NCBI RefSeq assembly: GCF_000816845.1 | Contig: NZ_CP006880.1 | Span: 186,001 to 250,000, forward strand | Length of the DNA stretch: 64,000 bases | Direction of reading: 5' to 3' | Source: Rhizobium gallicum bv. gallicum R602sp | Lineage (GTDB): Bacteria > Pseudomonadota > Alphaproteobacteria > Rhizobiales > Rhizobiaceae | Shown here: positions 8,557 through 17,440 of the stretch, in pieces | How positions within the stretch are numbered: the first letter of the stretch is position 1 | How the letters are laid out: each line of letters begins with the position of its first letter | Notes under the pieces: model-generated | Databases searched by the model: none | What the model was told of the DNA's origin: nothing | What the model saw: only the letters and a program-made list of their open reading frames with translations | Translations under genes and position numbers: made by a program

Positions 8557-9490
8557 ATTGGCCCTGAGGGCGCTGAACCGGCTGCTGATGATTGCGGTCG
8601 TCCTGTGGGGCGCGGCGACAATCGCCTTCGTCGTGGTCAAGCTGATACCGGGCGATCCAGTCGGGGTCATCAGTGGCGGGGACAATATCGTCGACGGCCC
8701 GCAACGCGAGGCGATCGCTCGGCAGTTCGGGTTGGATCAGCCGATTGCCGTGCAATATGCAACCTACGTGCGGCGCGCCCTCACCGGAGATTTCGGCACC
8801 AGCTATCAATATCGGCAACCTGTCACCCGCGTGATTGTTGAAGCCGGAGGCTACACAGTGCAACTGGCTGCGACAGCGATGCTTATTGCCGTCGTGGCCG
8901 CTCTCATCAGCGCCATTGCGACCGCTGGACAGCGCGCGAAATTGCGAGCGGCGTTGATCGGCTTCGAACTCATTGCTCTCAGCACACCAATCTACTGGAT
9001 CGGCATCGTTTTGCTCACGCTGTTCAGCTTCAAGCTGCAGTGGTTTCCGGTCACGGGCAGCGACGGTTTTCGCTCGCTCGTGCTGCCGGCCGTGACACTC
9101 AGCCTGCCGCTTGGTGCGTTGCTCAGCCAGGTTCTTCGCGACGGGCTGGAGGATTCGCTGACCCAACCCTTTGCAATGACGGTACGAATGCGCGGCGTTG
9201 GCGAGACGATACTGCGCATCCGGCACGGCTTGCGTCACGCGGCCCTTGCTGCTTCGACGCTCACCGGCACGCTTCTCGCAAGCGTTCTCGGCGGCTCGAT
9301 CTTGACCGAGACCGTCTTTGGCCGGCCCGGCATCGGACAGATCACCCTGCAGGCGATCAAAAGCCGGGACATGCCCATGGTTCTCGGTCTGGTGATGTTC
9401 TCGGCACTGATCTTCGTCATCGTCAATATCATCGTTGATGCTCTCTACCTTGTCATCGACCCACGCCTTCGGAGGGCAAGTCATGAGTAA
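8537..9490 (+). CDS. DppB/GsiC-type ABC transporter permease
   Basis: A 317-residue inner-membrane permease with about six hydrophobic segments. The N-terminal motif LIPGDPVG is typical of DppB-like subunits, and the C-terminal EAA loop region contains GSILTETVFGRPGIG. The frame opens at ATG 8516; ATG 8537 is preferred because the protein then begins like its family. Either start overlaps the binding-protein gene (by 20 bp from 8537). Confidence 0.92.
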   Translation: MPGLSARLALRALNRLLMIAVVLWGAATIAFVVVKLIPGDPVGVISGGDNIVDGPQREAIARQFGLDQPIAVQYATYVRRALTGDFGTSYQYRQPVTRVIVEAGGYTVQLAATAMLIAVVAALISAIATAGQRAKLRAALIGFELIALSTPIYWIGIVLLTLFSFKLQWFPVTGSDGFRSLVLPAVTLSLPLGALLSQVLRDGLEDSLTQPFAMTVRMRGVGETILRIRHGLRHAALAASTLTGTLLASVLGGSILTETVFGRPGIGQITLQAIKSRDMPMVLGLVMFSALIFVIVNIIVDALYLVIDPRLRRASHE

Positions 9491-10340
9491 CGGCATAGAT
9501 ATCCCGCTGCTGCGGATACAGCAGGACCGGAACCCATGGTTTTCGCCGGCAACGCTATTGCCAGCGACATTCGTGCCGCTGCTGTTGGTGGCTGCGGCGG
9601 CACCCAGCCTGCTCGCATCCATCGCGCCCGATGCCGTAGACTTCCTGGCTCCCTTTCAGCCACCCAGCGTTGCTCACTGGTTTGGTACAGACCAGCTCGG
9701 CCGCGATGTCTATTCCCGCGTCGTGCACGGAACGGCGCAATCGCTCTTCATTGGGCTAGGGGCGACACTGATTGCATGCGCCGGCGGCGTCGTGCTTGGG
9801 ACAATCACAGCGCTGGCGCCGCGACCGCTTGATCGTGTGCTGGTCCGGCTGCTCGATATCCTGCTTGCCTTTCCGGAGATTCTTCTCGCTCTCCTCGTCA
9901 TCGCGGTTCTCGGACGCGGACCGTTCAATACGTCGCTCGCCGTCGGGCTGGCCGGCATTGCGGGTTACGCGCGTCTGGTTCGCGCCGAGGTGCTGCGCGT
10001 CAGCCGATCCGGCTACGTGGAACAGGCCGTGGTGATTGGCGAACCCTATCTTGCGATCGTCGCCGAACATATCGTGCCAAACACCATCCGACCCCTGGCT
10101 GTTCTTGCAACCGTCGGAATAGGCACCTCCGTGCTTGCGGCTTCCGCGCTGAGCTTTCTCGGCCTTGGCGTCGTGCCTCCCTCTCCAGAATGGGGCGCGC
10201 TTCTTGCCGATGGGCGCAATGTTCTTGATGTCGCGCCCTGGGCCAGTCTGTTGCCGGCAACGGTCGTTGCGGTGTCGGTCATTTCCATGACCCTGCTTGG
10301 CCGCCGTCTGCAGGCGATCCTGCTCCAACGGGAGCGCTGA
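9483..10340 (+). CDS. DppC/GsiD-type ABC transporter permease
   Basis: A 285-residue second permease. ATG 9483 follows GGAGGGCAAG, a good ribosome-binding site, and overlaps the upstream stop by 8 bp. The family landmark HWFGTDQLGRDVYSRVVHG is present near residue 75, and the C-terminal region has FLGLGVVPPSPEWG. It pairs with the preceding DppB-like subunit. Confidence 0.93.
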   Translation: MSNGIDIPLLRIQQDRNPWFSPATLLPATFVPLLLVAAAAPSLLASIAPDAVDFLAPFQPPSVAHWFGTDQLGRDVYSRVVHGTAQSLFIGLGATLIACAGGVVLGTITALAPRPLDRVLVRLLDILLAFPEILLALLVIAVLGRGPFNTSLAVGLAGIAGYARLVRAEVLRVSRSGYVEQAVVIGEPYLAIVAEHIVPNTIRPLAVLATVGIGTSVLAASALSFLGLGVVPPSPEWGALLADGRNVLDVAPWASLLPATVVAVSVISMTLLGRRLQAILLQRER

Positions 10341-10341
10341 G

Positions 10342-12120
10342 ATGCGTCCGATATCGTCCCACTGGTTCCCACAGGTCACCGCTGCACCGGGCCTTCCTTT
10401 CAAAACCGAAGCGGTCACGACCGAAAGACCATCCGGCCGGGCCTCCTCCGTCGATGTCAAGCAGGGAGTATCCGACCCGCTTCTTCGGGTGGAAGAACTG
10501 TGCGTTTCCTTCGAAGGGGTTGGCCTGGCGGTTGATGCGGTGAGGGGTGTTTCGTTCGAGATCTCGCAGGGCGAGGTGTTTGCGATCGTCGGTGAATCCG
10601 GTTCTGGGAAATCGGTCACGGCGCGTGCCCTTGTCGGTCTTGCCGGCAACCGGGCGCGCGTGGAGGCAAAAAGGCTCGCACTGGCCGGCAGAAATGGTGT
10701 GCCGGTCGACCTGCATTCGCTTTCGCCCGAAGCCTGGAGACGACTGCGGGGCAGGGAGATCGGCTTCGTGCTGCAGGATGCACTGAGTTCGCTCGATCCC
10801 CTGCGAAAGATTGGCCGCGAGGTCGCGGAGCCGATTTTCGCCCACGGCATTCTTCACCGCGCCGAGATCCCTGAACGTGTCAAGGAATTGCTGGTCGAAG
10901 TCGGCATCGCAGATCCGAAACATGTCATCGCACAATATCCGCACGAGCTTTCTGGAGGGCTTCGGCAGCGAGCCCTGATCGCGTCAGCCCTCGCCGGTGA
11001 GCCTCGGCTGCTGATCGCCGACGAGCCGACGACGGCGCTTGATGTTTCCCTGCAGCAGCAAGTCCTGTCGGTTTTCAGCGGACTTGCCCGCGCCGGACAT
11101 GCCGTTCTGCTGATTACGCATGATCTTGCCGTTGTCGCACAGGTCGCCGCCAGGATTGCGGTTATGCAAAAGGGGCAGATAGTCGAGACAGGAACGGCGC
11201 GTGACGTCCTGTTTGCACCGCGCCATGAGTATACGAAACGGCTGCTTGGCGCTGTCCCGTCGGCGGCGACTCGCGGCCGACGGCTGGCTTCGCCGCCGGG
11301 AGAGAAACTGGTGAATGTTCACCAAGCCAGCCTTGATCCGCGGGCAAAGCCGATCATCGAGGCGCGCAGCGTTTCGCTTGCCTTTACCCGTCCGGACGGC
11401 AGCCGGCACGATGCGGTCAGGGATGTTTCGCTCAAGCTCTATCCCGGCGAAACCCTTGGGATCGTCGGAGAGTCCGGGTCGGGCAAGACGACTCTCGGCA
11501 AGCTCGTCCTGGCGCTTGCAAAACCTCATCGCGGCGAAGTTCTGCTCAAAGGCGAAGAATGGAGCGCAGCGCGCGAAAAGAGCCGCCGCGTTCGGCGCAG
11601 CATCATCCAGACGATCACACAAGACCCTTTCGGATCGTTCGATCCGCGTTTTGATGTGGCCGGTATCATCGAGCAACCACTCCGCGTCTCAACGACGCTC
11701 GATCGAGCCGCCCGGCGTCGGCGCATCGCCTCGCTTCTGCAGATGGTCGGGCTGGAACAAAGCCTGTCGTCGCGGCGCGGCTCCGAGCTTTCCGGCGGTC
11801 AGCGCCAGAGGGTTGCAATCGCGCAGGCTTTGGCGTCGGAGCCGGAGGTACTCGTCTGCGATGAGCCGGTTTCGGCACTCGACGTCACGACGCAGGCACA
11901 GGTGCTGGATCTTCTTTCAGATCTTCAGCGCCGCCTGGGGCTGGCGATGATCTTCGTCTCGCATGATCTTCGCGTCGTGCAGCATCTCTGTCACCGGATT
12001 GCCGTCATGAAGGATGGCCGGATCGTCGAGACGGGGACGGTCGAGGAGATATTTGAAACGCCGAAGGCAAGCTATACGCAGGAACTCCTAGCCGCCTTGC
12101 CGCAACTGCCGACAAGATGA
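10342..12120 (+). CDS. Double ABC ATPase (GsiA-like, DppD-DppF fusion)
   Basis: This 592-residue protein carries two complete ABC ATPase domains. The first (about residues 45-300) has Walker A GESGSGKS, signature LSGGLRQR and Walker B LLIADEPTTALD. The second (about residues 335-590) has GESGSGKTT, LSGGQRQR and VLVCDEPVSALD. One polypeptide therefore replaces DppD plus DppF, as in the glutathione importer ATPase GsiA. ATG 10342 is one base after the upstream permease stop. It ends the operon that starts at 6877. Confidence 0.93.
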   Translation: MRPISSHWFPQVTAAPGLPFKTEAVTTERPSGRASSVDVKQGVSDPLLRVEELCVSFEGVGLAVDAVRGVSFEISQGEVFAIVGESGSGKSVTARALVGLAGNRARVEAKRLALAGRNGVPVDLHSLSPEAWRRLRGREIGFVLQDALSSLDPLRKIGREVAEPIFAHGILHRAEIPERVKELLVEVGIADPKHVIAQYPHELSGGLRQRALIASALAGEPRLLIADEPTTALDVSLQQQVLSVFSGLARAGHAVLLITHDLAVVAQVAARIAVMQKGQIVETGTARDVLFAPRHEYTKRLLGAVPSAATRGRRLASPPGEKLVNVHQASLDPRAKPIIEARSVSLAFTRPDGSRHDAVRDVSLKLYPGETLGIVGESGSGKTTLGKLVLALAKPHRGEVLLKGEEWSAAREKSRRVRRSIIQTITQDPFGSFDPRFDVAGIIEQPLRVSTTLDRAARRRRIASLLQMVGLEQSLSSRRGSELSGGQRQRVAIAQALASEPEVLVCDEPVSALDVTTQAQVLDLLSDLQRRLGLAMIFVSHDLRVVQHLCHRIAVMKDGRIVETGTVEEIFETPKASYTQELLAALPQLPTR

Positions 12121-12164
12121 TGTTTTGCGTGTGCTACCGTGGTATCTGAATGGGATTGCAGGGG

Positions 12165-12581
12165 CTAAGCTCCGGCAAAAGGTCCACGGGCTATCAGGGG
12201 TGGAGTGATCGCAGGCAAGTCATATGTCGGAATCGACGAAGAACGATATGCCAAACGTAAGCGGATGAGCCTTCGCTCCAGAAAGCTCTGCATGTCGCGC
12301 CGTCCGTCCACCACGCAGTAGACGACGACATCAGTACCCATGATGCGATAAATCACCCGCCACGGCTTATGGTGCAGTTCCCGATATTCGGAGATTCCGA
12401 TACCCGCCAACTCCTTCGGAATATTTCCGCGAGCGGGGAATTCTTCGAGCTCGGCGCACGCGCGCTCGATTTCCGTCAGGATGCGCTCTGCCATCTCGGC
12501 GCCGTCGCGACCGGCGATGAAGCGATAGAGATCCTCGACGTCGCGTTCCGCGTCCTCGGCGAAAAGAACACGATATGGCAT
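12165..12581 (-). CDS. RelE/ParE-family toxin
   Basis: The first about 105 of 138 residues match ParE/RelE toxins: YRVLFAEDAERDVEDLYRFIA at the start, then LGI-like GISEYRELHHKPWRVIYRI and VVDGRRDMQSFLERRL. These toxins act on DNA gyrase or on ribosome-bound mRNA, and which applies is not clear here. The roughly 30-residue tail (SSSIPTYDLPAITPPLIARGPFAGA) is longer than usual and may reflect a lost stop codon. The gene overlaps the antitoxin stop by one base (TGATG). Confidence 0.85.
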   Translation of the reverse strand: MPYRVLFAEDAERDVEDLYRFIAGRDGAEMAERILTEIERACAELEEFPARGNIPKELAGIGISEYRELHHKPWRVIYRIMGTDVVVYCVVDGRRDMQSFLERRLIRLRLAYRSSSIPTYDLPAITPPLIARGPFAGA

Positions 12582-12862
12582 CAGGATTGGCTGTCCGCCA
12601 GACGTTTGCGGATGAGCGCGAAGGATTTCGCAGCAGGGCGCAGTTTACCCTCCTCGACTTGCCGGTTGGTGAGCGCCAGCACCTTCAGAAGCGCCAGTGT
12701 CTCCTGAGTTTCTTCGTATTGACCGACGTCCTGAAGAATGGCTTTCGCCTCCCCGTGAAGCGTAATGACGACCGGCTGCGGATTATCCTTCAATGTCCGG
12801 ATGATCTCGGGCGCGTGCGCCTTGAGATAGCTGATCGGCTTGACCCGTTCTGACAGCTTCAT
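12581..12862 (-). CDS. Phd/YefM-family antitoxin
   Basis: A 93-residue antitoxin with the typical start VKPISYLKAHAPEIIRTL and QPVVITLHGEAKAILQDVGQYEE, which forms the DNA-binding Phd fold and represses its own operon. The C-terminal part would wrap the toxin. It is the first gene of the toxin-antitoxin pair, and its stop overlaps the toxin start by one base. Confidence 0.88.
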   Translation of the reverse strand: MKLSERVKPISYLKAHAPEIIRTLKDNPQPVVITLHGEAKAILQDVGQYEETQETLALLKVLALTNRQVEEGKLRPAAKSFALIRKRLADSQS

Positions 12863-13033
12863 GCGGTTACTCCCTTTCGACCAGAATATAGACCATCATG
12901 TGGTCGATTGAAAGAAGCCTCGACGGCGGTGGGACACGTTCCGGGCATCCGATTTTCCATCGTGGGTGCGGCCTCTTTTTTCATTCAACGCGTTCGAAAG
13001 AGAATGTCATTTCCTATAATGAAGTTTGTCTAG

Positions 13034-13183
13034 CTCGAGCATGCGTCGGCTGTGACCGTCGTTGCGACGCATATGGAAGCACTCGACCACGCTACCGTCG
13101 ATCGTCGAGAGTTGCGCAGAGCGGTTGACGCAAGCGGTATCGACGAAGCGAGGCTTCTGATCCCGAAGACGCCGGGTCGCTGA
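13034..13183 (+). pseudogene. C-terminal remnant of an MBL-fold metal-dependent hydrolase
   Basis: The open stretch ending at TGA 13181-13183 reads VVATHMEALDHATVDRRELR, then an IDEARLLIPKTPG ending. This matches the conserved C-terminus of metallo-beta-lactamase-fold hydrolases (HMEAxxH, then LR and a LIPxDGE-like end). It is closed by TAG immediately upstream at 13031, and no other part of the protein is visible. The rest of 12863-13249 holds nothing recognisable. Confidence 0.55.
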
Positions 13184-13199
13184 CCTTGCAAGTTACTCC

Positions 13200-13221
13200 G
13201 AGCGTCAAGCCGTTGACGCTC
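13200..13221. terminator. Perfect 9-bp hairpin downstream of the tautomerase gene
   Basis: GAGCGTCAA and TTGACGCTC form a perfect stem around the tetraloop GCCG, about 29 bp beyond the stop of the leftward gene 13250-13636. No clear T-run follows in either direction, so the terminator call is tentative. Confidence 0.4.
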
Positions 13222-13249
13222 CTATGTCAGGCAACGTCAATGCAGCGGC

Positions 13250-13636
13250 TTAAACTTTGATCTTGTAGCCAAGATCAATTTCGCTCGCCGGCAGGCCTGC
13301 AATTCCCCAGTTTGCAGGGTCACTTTCGACGAGAACAATTTTGATATCCTGCGCCGGAACGTCGAACGCTGCGAGTTCCTCGGTGAGGGCGGAATAGAGA
13401 CGGCGCTTAGCCTCCAGCGAACGTCCGGCGAACAAGATGATCTCGATCACGAGGTAGAACGGTCCCTTGCCGGGCGGTGTGATCAATGCGTCGGCATCAT
13501 ATTCGATAAGCCTGATGCACCGGTCATGATCCGGGATCCGAAGCCCCGTCTGCAATCCGCGCTGGACCGCTTCGATGAGTTCCAGGCGACGCTCTCCGAT
13601 CCAGCCGCGCCGGGTCTCAATTCTTGTTGCAGGCAT
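13250..13636 (-). CDS. Tautomerase-superfamily protein
   Basis: A 128-residue protein with Pro directly after the initiator Met, the catalytic base of 4-oxalocrotonate tautomerase-like enzymes. The body fits the two-motif tautomerase fold (ERRLELIEAVQRGL, then LVIEIILFAGRSLEAKRRLYSALTEEL). The substrate is unknown. It is divergent from the long sulfur operon starting at 13850, and the shared palindrome at 13805-13821 lies between them. Confidence 0.75.
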   Translation of the reverse strand: MPATRIETRRGWIGERRLELIEAVQRGLQTGLRIPDHDRCIRLIEYDADALITPPGKGPFYLVIEIILFAGRSLEAKRRLYSALTEELAAFDVPAQDIKIVLVESDPANWGIAGLPASEIDLGYKIKV

Positions 13637-13804
13637 ATTTCTCTCCGTTCAGCGCGTGAATACCCAACCGCTCTGGGCCTTGCACCATTGGTTTTGCCGG
13701 CTGGAGAGAACTGCCAGCAGACCGCCCCGACTGTCGTGACGGCGAGCGACATTATTCTCCTTCCTTGGTCTTAAAGAGAACCGCGTTTCTTATAAAACAT
13801 AAAA

Positions 13805-13821
13805 TCTACTGATTTGATAGA
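13805..13821. promoter_or_regulatory. Shared 17-bp palindrome, copy D (upstream of the S-alkylcysteine-type operon)
   Basis: TCTACTGATTTGATAGA keeps both TCTA and TAGA ends. It lies only 28 bp before ATG 13850, and 168 bp before the divergent tautomerase start, so it could control both. The short distance favours a site overlapping or adjoining the promoter. Confidence 0.65.
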
Positions 13822-13849
13822 CTAATGAAATAAGCGGGTTTTGAGCAAT

Positions 13850-14842
13850 ATGACCTATCTCCTGAGCCTTCTCGACAAGAGCCCGATCGAGCCCGGGCAG
13901 GATTCGCGTGGCGCCTTGCAGTCGACCGTGCGGCTGGCGGTGAGGGCCGAGCAGCTGGGCTATCACCGGTTTTGGGTGGCGGAACACCACAATACGACCA
14001 ATCTCGCGAGTTCCGCTCCTGAGGCCTTGATCGCCTACCTTCTTGCCCGGACGTCGGCCATTCGGGTCGGCTCCGGCGGCGTCATGCTCCAGCATTACAG
14101 CGCCTACAAGGTGGCCGAGACCTTTAACCTCCTGGCTTCGCTCGCCCCGGGCCGCGTCGATCTCGGCGTCGGCAAGGCGCCGGGCGGCTTTCCGCTTTCG
14201 ACGCGCGCGCTGCAAGTAGCAGTCGATCCGGCGAGGAAGCCGGATTTTGCCGACCAGCTTTCCGACCTCAATACCTATCTCGCCGCGGACCCGAACCACG
14301 ATGTTGCGCAGGCAACGCCTTTCCCGCCCGTGGCGCCCGAGCGGTTTTTGCTGGGTGCCAGCGTCGAAAGCGCCGAACTTGCTGCCCGAAAAGGTTGGGA
14401 ACTGGTCTTCGCCGGCCATCTGAACGGCGATCCGGAAAACCTGCGCAAGACATTCGATGCCTATGAACGAGCGACGGGCGGCAAACGCCCGATCCTGGCT
14501 CTCGCCGCGTTCGCCGCTGAAAGCGAAGAAGAGGCGCGCGAGCGCGTCGGCGATCTTCGGATCGTAAAGGTCTTCCTGCCCAACGGCCAGAGCGTGAACG
14601 TCGGCAACGAGGAGCAGGCGGCAGAATTTGCCCGTCAATCCGGCGTGACCGACTACCGCGTCGAGGAGAAGGTGCCGAGCGTGCTGCACGGAACGGCCTC
14701 CCACATCCGCAAGGAACTCGACGAACTGCATCGCCGCTACGGCGTCAAGGAGTTCATCCTCGACACGCCGGCGCTGACGGCTGCCGAACGCCTGAATTCG
14801 ATCGAGCTGCTCGCCAAGGAACGGCTCTCGCTCGTCGCCTGA
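13850..14842 (+). CDS. Luciferase-like flavin monooxygenase, MsnO8/YtmO-like
   Basis: A 330-residue bacterial luciferase-fold protein that would use reduced FMN and O2. MsnO8-type landmarks are LSLLDKSPIEPGQ at the N-terminus, HRFWVAEHHNTTNLASSAPE, and the GGVMLQHYSAYKVAETFNLLASLAPGRVDLGVGKAPGG region. ATG 13850 is preferred over TTG 13841. It heads a ten-gene operon. The order MsnO8-like enzyme, NtaA-like enzyme, M20 deacylase and GNAT acetyltransferase resembles the gene content of the Bacillus ytm operon, where the corresponding protein is YtmO. Confidence 0.88.
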   Translation: MTYLLSLLDKSPIEPGQDSRGALQSTVRLAVRAEQLGYHRFWVAEHHNTTNLASSAPEALIAYLLARTSAIRVGSGGVMLQHYSAYKVAETFNLLASLAPGRVDLGVGKAPGGFPLSTRALQVAVDPARKPDFADQLSDLNTYLAADPNHDVAQATPFPPVAPERFLLGASVESAELAARKGWELVFAGHLNGDPENLRKTFDAYERATGGKRPILALAAFAAESEEEARERVGDLRIVKVFLPNGQSVNVGNEEQAAEFARQSGVTDYRVEEKVPSVLHGTASHIRKELDELHRRYGVKEFILDTPALTAAERLNSIELLAKERLSLVA

Positions 14843-14865
14843 CACTTCCAAAGAGGATTGCTTCC

Positions 14866-16215
14866 ATGGCTCAGAAACACGTCACTTTCGGCATCATGTT
14901 GCAAGGCCCCGGCGGTCATATGAACGCCTGGAAGCATCCAAGCGGACCAGCAGACGCCAGCACCAATTTTGATTTCTTCGTCAGGACGGCGCGCAAGGCC
15001 GAGGAGGCTGGCATTGCCTTTGCCTTCGTCGCCGATGGGCTTTACATCAACGAGCAGTCGATCCCGCATTTTCTCAACCGCTTCGAGCCGATCGCCATTC
15101 TGTCGGCACTTGCGGCCTCGACCTCGAAGATCGGGCTCGTCGGCACCGTCTCCACCTCCTACAGCGATCCTTTCACCATCGCTCGCCAGTTCGCCTCGAT
15201 CGATCTGATCAGCGGCGGCCGGGCAGGGTGGAACGCGGTGACCTCGCCGCTCGAGGGCTCCGGGCGCAACTACAGCCGCGAACATCCCGAGCACGAGCTG
15301 CGCTACGAGATCGCCGAAGAATATATCGATGCGATCAAGGGGCTGTGGGATTCCTGGGACGACGACGCCTTCGTCCGCAACCGAGAGACGGGTGTCTATG
15401 CCGACAAGAGCAAACTGCATCGCCTCAATCACAAGGGCCGCTTCTTCCGCATCGAGGGGCCGCTTAACATCGGCCGCTCGAAACAGGGCCAGCCGGTCGT
15501 CTTCCAGGCGGGCGCTTCGGATTCCGGTATCAGGCTTGCTGGCAAACATGCCGATGCGGTCTTCACCAATGGCGGGCCGTTCGAGGAGGCGCAGGCCTTC
15601 TACCGACAGCTCAAGGACAGCGTGATTGCACATGGCCGCAGTGCCGCGGAAGTTGGTATTTATCCTGGTATCGGACCGATCGTCGGTGCGACGCAGGAAG
15701 AAGCGGAAGCCAAGTATCAGGCAATACGCAGCCTCGTCACCATCGACGAGGCATTGCTCTATCTCGGACGCTTCTTCGATCACCATGATTTCAGCGTCTA
15801 CCCGCTCGACGAGCCCTTCCCCGAACTCGGCGATATTGGCAGGAACAATTTCCGCGCCACCACCGATCGCATCAAGAAGACGGCGCGGGAGAAGGGCCTG
15901 ACGCTCCGCCAGGTCGCGCTCGATTCGGCAACTCCGCGCACAGCGTTTATCGGCACGGCGGAGCATATCGCCGACGAGATCATCCGCTGGGTGGACCATG
16001 GCGCGGCCGACGGCTTCATTCTCGGCTTCCCTGTCATCGCGGAGGGCTTCGACGACTTCGCCAAATACGTTCTGCCGATCCTCACCGAGCGCGGCTATTT
16101 CGACCCGGTCCTGAGGGGCGAGACGCTGCGCGACCATCTGGGTCTGCCCTTCCGCGAAAGCCGCTATGCGGCCGGCGCCGATCAACTCGAGCGCGGAAAG
16201 GCTGTCGGTGCCTGA
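14866..16215 (+). CDS. NtaA/YtnJ/YxeK-family FMN-dependent monooxygenase
   Basis: A 449-residue, full-length member of the NtaA/SnaA/DszA/SoxA family. It has FGIMLQGPGGHMNAWKHP at the N-terminus, the flavin-site region GGRAGWNAVTSPLEGSGRNY, and QPVVFQAGASDSG. Relatives in Bacillus (YtnJ, YxeK) oxidise N-acetylated S-alkyl- or S-succinyl-cysteine so that the C-S bond breaks. It lies 23 bp after the MsnO8-like gene and 17 bp before the deacylase, so an equivalent role is likely. The exact thioether cannot be read from the sequence. Confidence 0.9.
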   Translation: MAQKHVTFGIMLQGPGGHMNAWKHPSGPADASTNFDFFVRTARKAEEAGIAFAFVADGLYINEQSIPHFLNRFEPIAILSALAASTSKIGLVGTVSTSYSDPFTIARQFASIDLISGGRAGWNAVTSPLEGSGRNYSREHPEHELRYEIAEEYIDAIKGLWDSWDDDAFVRNRETGVYADKSKLHRLNHKGRFFRIEGPLNIGRSKQGQPVVFQAGASDSGIRLAGKHADAVFTNGGPFEEAQAFYRQLKDSVIAHGRSAAEVGIYPGIGPIVGATQEEAEAKYQAIRSLVTIDEALLYLGRFFDHHDFSVYPLDEPFPELGDIGRNNFRATTDRIKKTAREKGLTLRQVALDSATPRTAFIGTAEHIADEIIRWVDHGAADGFILGFPVIAEGFDDFAKYVLPILTERGYFDPVLRGETLRDHLGLPFRESRYAAGADQLERGKAVGA

Positions 16216-16232
16216 GGCGCCGACGAACCGTC

Positions 16233-17432
16233 ATGAACGTCATCGCTCAAAATTCGCGCAGCAACGATCCGGTCGAGAAGGGCATCGCCGCTTACCTCGA
16301 CGAGATCATCGCGCTTCGCCACGACCTGCACCAATATCCGGAGCTTGCGTTTCAGGAGCTCAGAACAAGCAAGCTTGTGGCATCCCACCTTTCCTCCTGG
16401 GGCTATGAGGTGGCGACGGGCATTGCCGGCACCGGCATCGTCGCCACCCTCAGGCGTGGTGAGGGCAAAAAGCGGATCGGTCTCCGTGCCGACATGGATG
16501 CCCTGCCGATCGAAGAGGCGACGGAGCTTTCCTTTGCCAGCAGCAATCCCGGGGTCATGCATGCCTGCGGCCATGACGGGCACACGTCGATCCTGCTTGC
16601 TGCTGCCCGTTATCTTGCCGAAAGCGGCAACTTCAGCGGCACCTTGCGGCTGATCTTCCAGCCTGCCGAGGAAATCGGCGCCGGCGCCCGCAAGATGATC
16701 TCGGAGGGACTGTTCGAACGGTTCCCCGTCGATGCCGTCTTCGGGCTGCACAATTGGCCGGGCGTCCCAACAGGGCAATTCGGCTTCGTCACCGGCCCCG
16801 CCATGGCTTCCGTCGATCAGGCCATCATCAGGATCATCGGCAAGGGCGGCCATGGCGCCGAACCGCATCGGGCCGTCGATCCGGTGCTCGCCTCGGCGTC
16901 CTTCATCACTGCTCTGCAGAGCGTCGTCTCGCGCAACGTCGATCCGCAGGAGATGGCGGTCGCGACCGTCGGCTCCATTCACGCAGGCTCTGCCTCGAAC
17001 GTCATACCGGAGAGCGTGGAGCTGAAACTGACCATGCGCGCCTTCAGCGAGAGCGTGCGCCAGCAGCTGCAGGCGCGCATTCCTGCACTTGCCCGCGCCC
17101 AGGCGGAAAGCTTCGACGCCGAGGCGGATGTGAATTACCGCCTCGGCTTTCCGGCGCTGGTCAATCACGCGGAGGAAACGGCCTTCGCCCGTAGCGTCGC
17201 TTACGATGCACTCGGTCCTGCGGCGGTCGAGAAGGACTTCCGACCGAGAACGGCAAGCGAGGATTTCGCCTTCATGCTGCAGGCAAATCCCGGCAGCTAT
17301 CTCTTCGTCGGCAATGGCGACAGCGCTCCGCTGCATAGCGCTCATTACAATTTCAACGACGCGATCATTGCGCCCGCCGCCCGCTACTGGGTGCGGCTCG
17401 CCGAAACCTTCCTCACTGATGACAACGGGTGA
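16233..17432 (+). CDS. M20-family metallo-amidohydrolase (N-acyl-cysteine deacylase candidate)
   Basis: A 399-residue M20D hydrolase. Metal and catalytic motifs are visible: RADMDALPIEE, HACGHDGHTSILL (with conserved Cys and His ligands), QPAEEIGAGA with the catalytic and metal Glu pair, and HGAEPHRAVDP. Family members are hippurate, IAA-amino-acid or N-acetylcysteine deacetylases; in Bacillus the SndA/SndB enzymes of S-alkylcysteine salvage belong here. Its place between the monooxygenase and the acetyltransferase supports removal of an N-acetyl group from a cysteine product (inference). The ribosome-binding site is weak. Confidence 0.9.
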   Translation: MNVIAQNSRSNDPVEKGIAAYLDEIIALRHDLHQYPELAFQELRTSKLVASHLSSWGYEVATGIAGTGIVATLRRGEGKKRIGLRADMDALPIEEATELSFASSNPGVMHACGHDGHTSILLAAARYLAESGNFSGTLRLIFQPAEEIGAGARKMISEGLFERFPVDAVFGLHNWPGVPTGQFGFVTGPAMASVDQAIIRIIGKGGHGAEPHRAVDPVLASASFITALQSVVSRNVDPQEMAVATVGSIHAGSASNVIPESVELKLTMRAFSESVRQQLQARIPALARAQAESFDAEADVNYRLGFPALVNHAEETAFARSVAYDALGPAAVEKDFRPRTASEDFAFMLQANPGSYLFVGNGDSAPLHSAHYNFNDAIIAPAARYWVRLAETFLTDDNG

Positions 17433-17440
17433 CGAACGAT

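Noticed and set aside
8501..9622. Long antisense ORF of 373 codons opposite the permease genes
   Set aside because: It overlaps a clear DppB-type permease and its translation is low-complexity His/Arg/Asp-rich, typical of the shadow frame of GC-rich genes.
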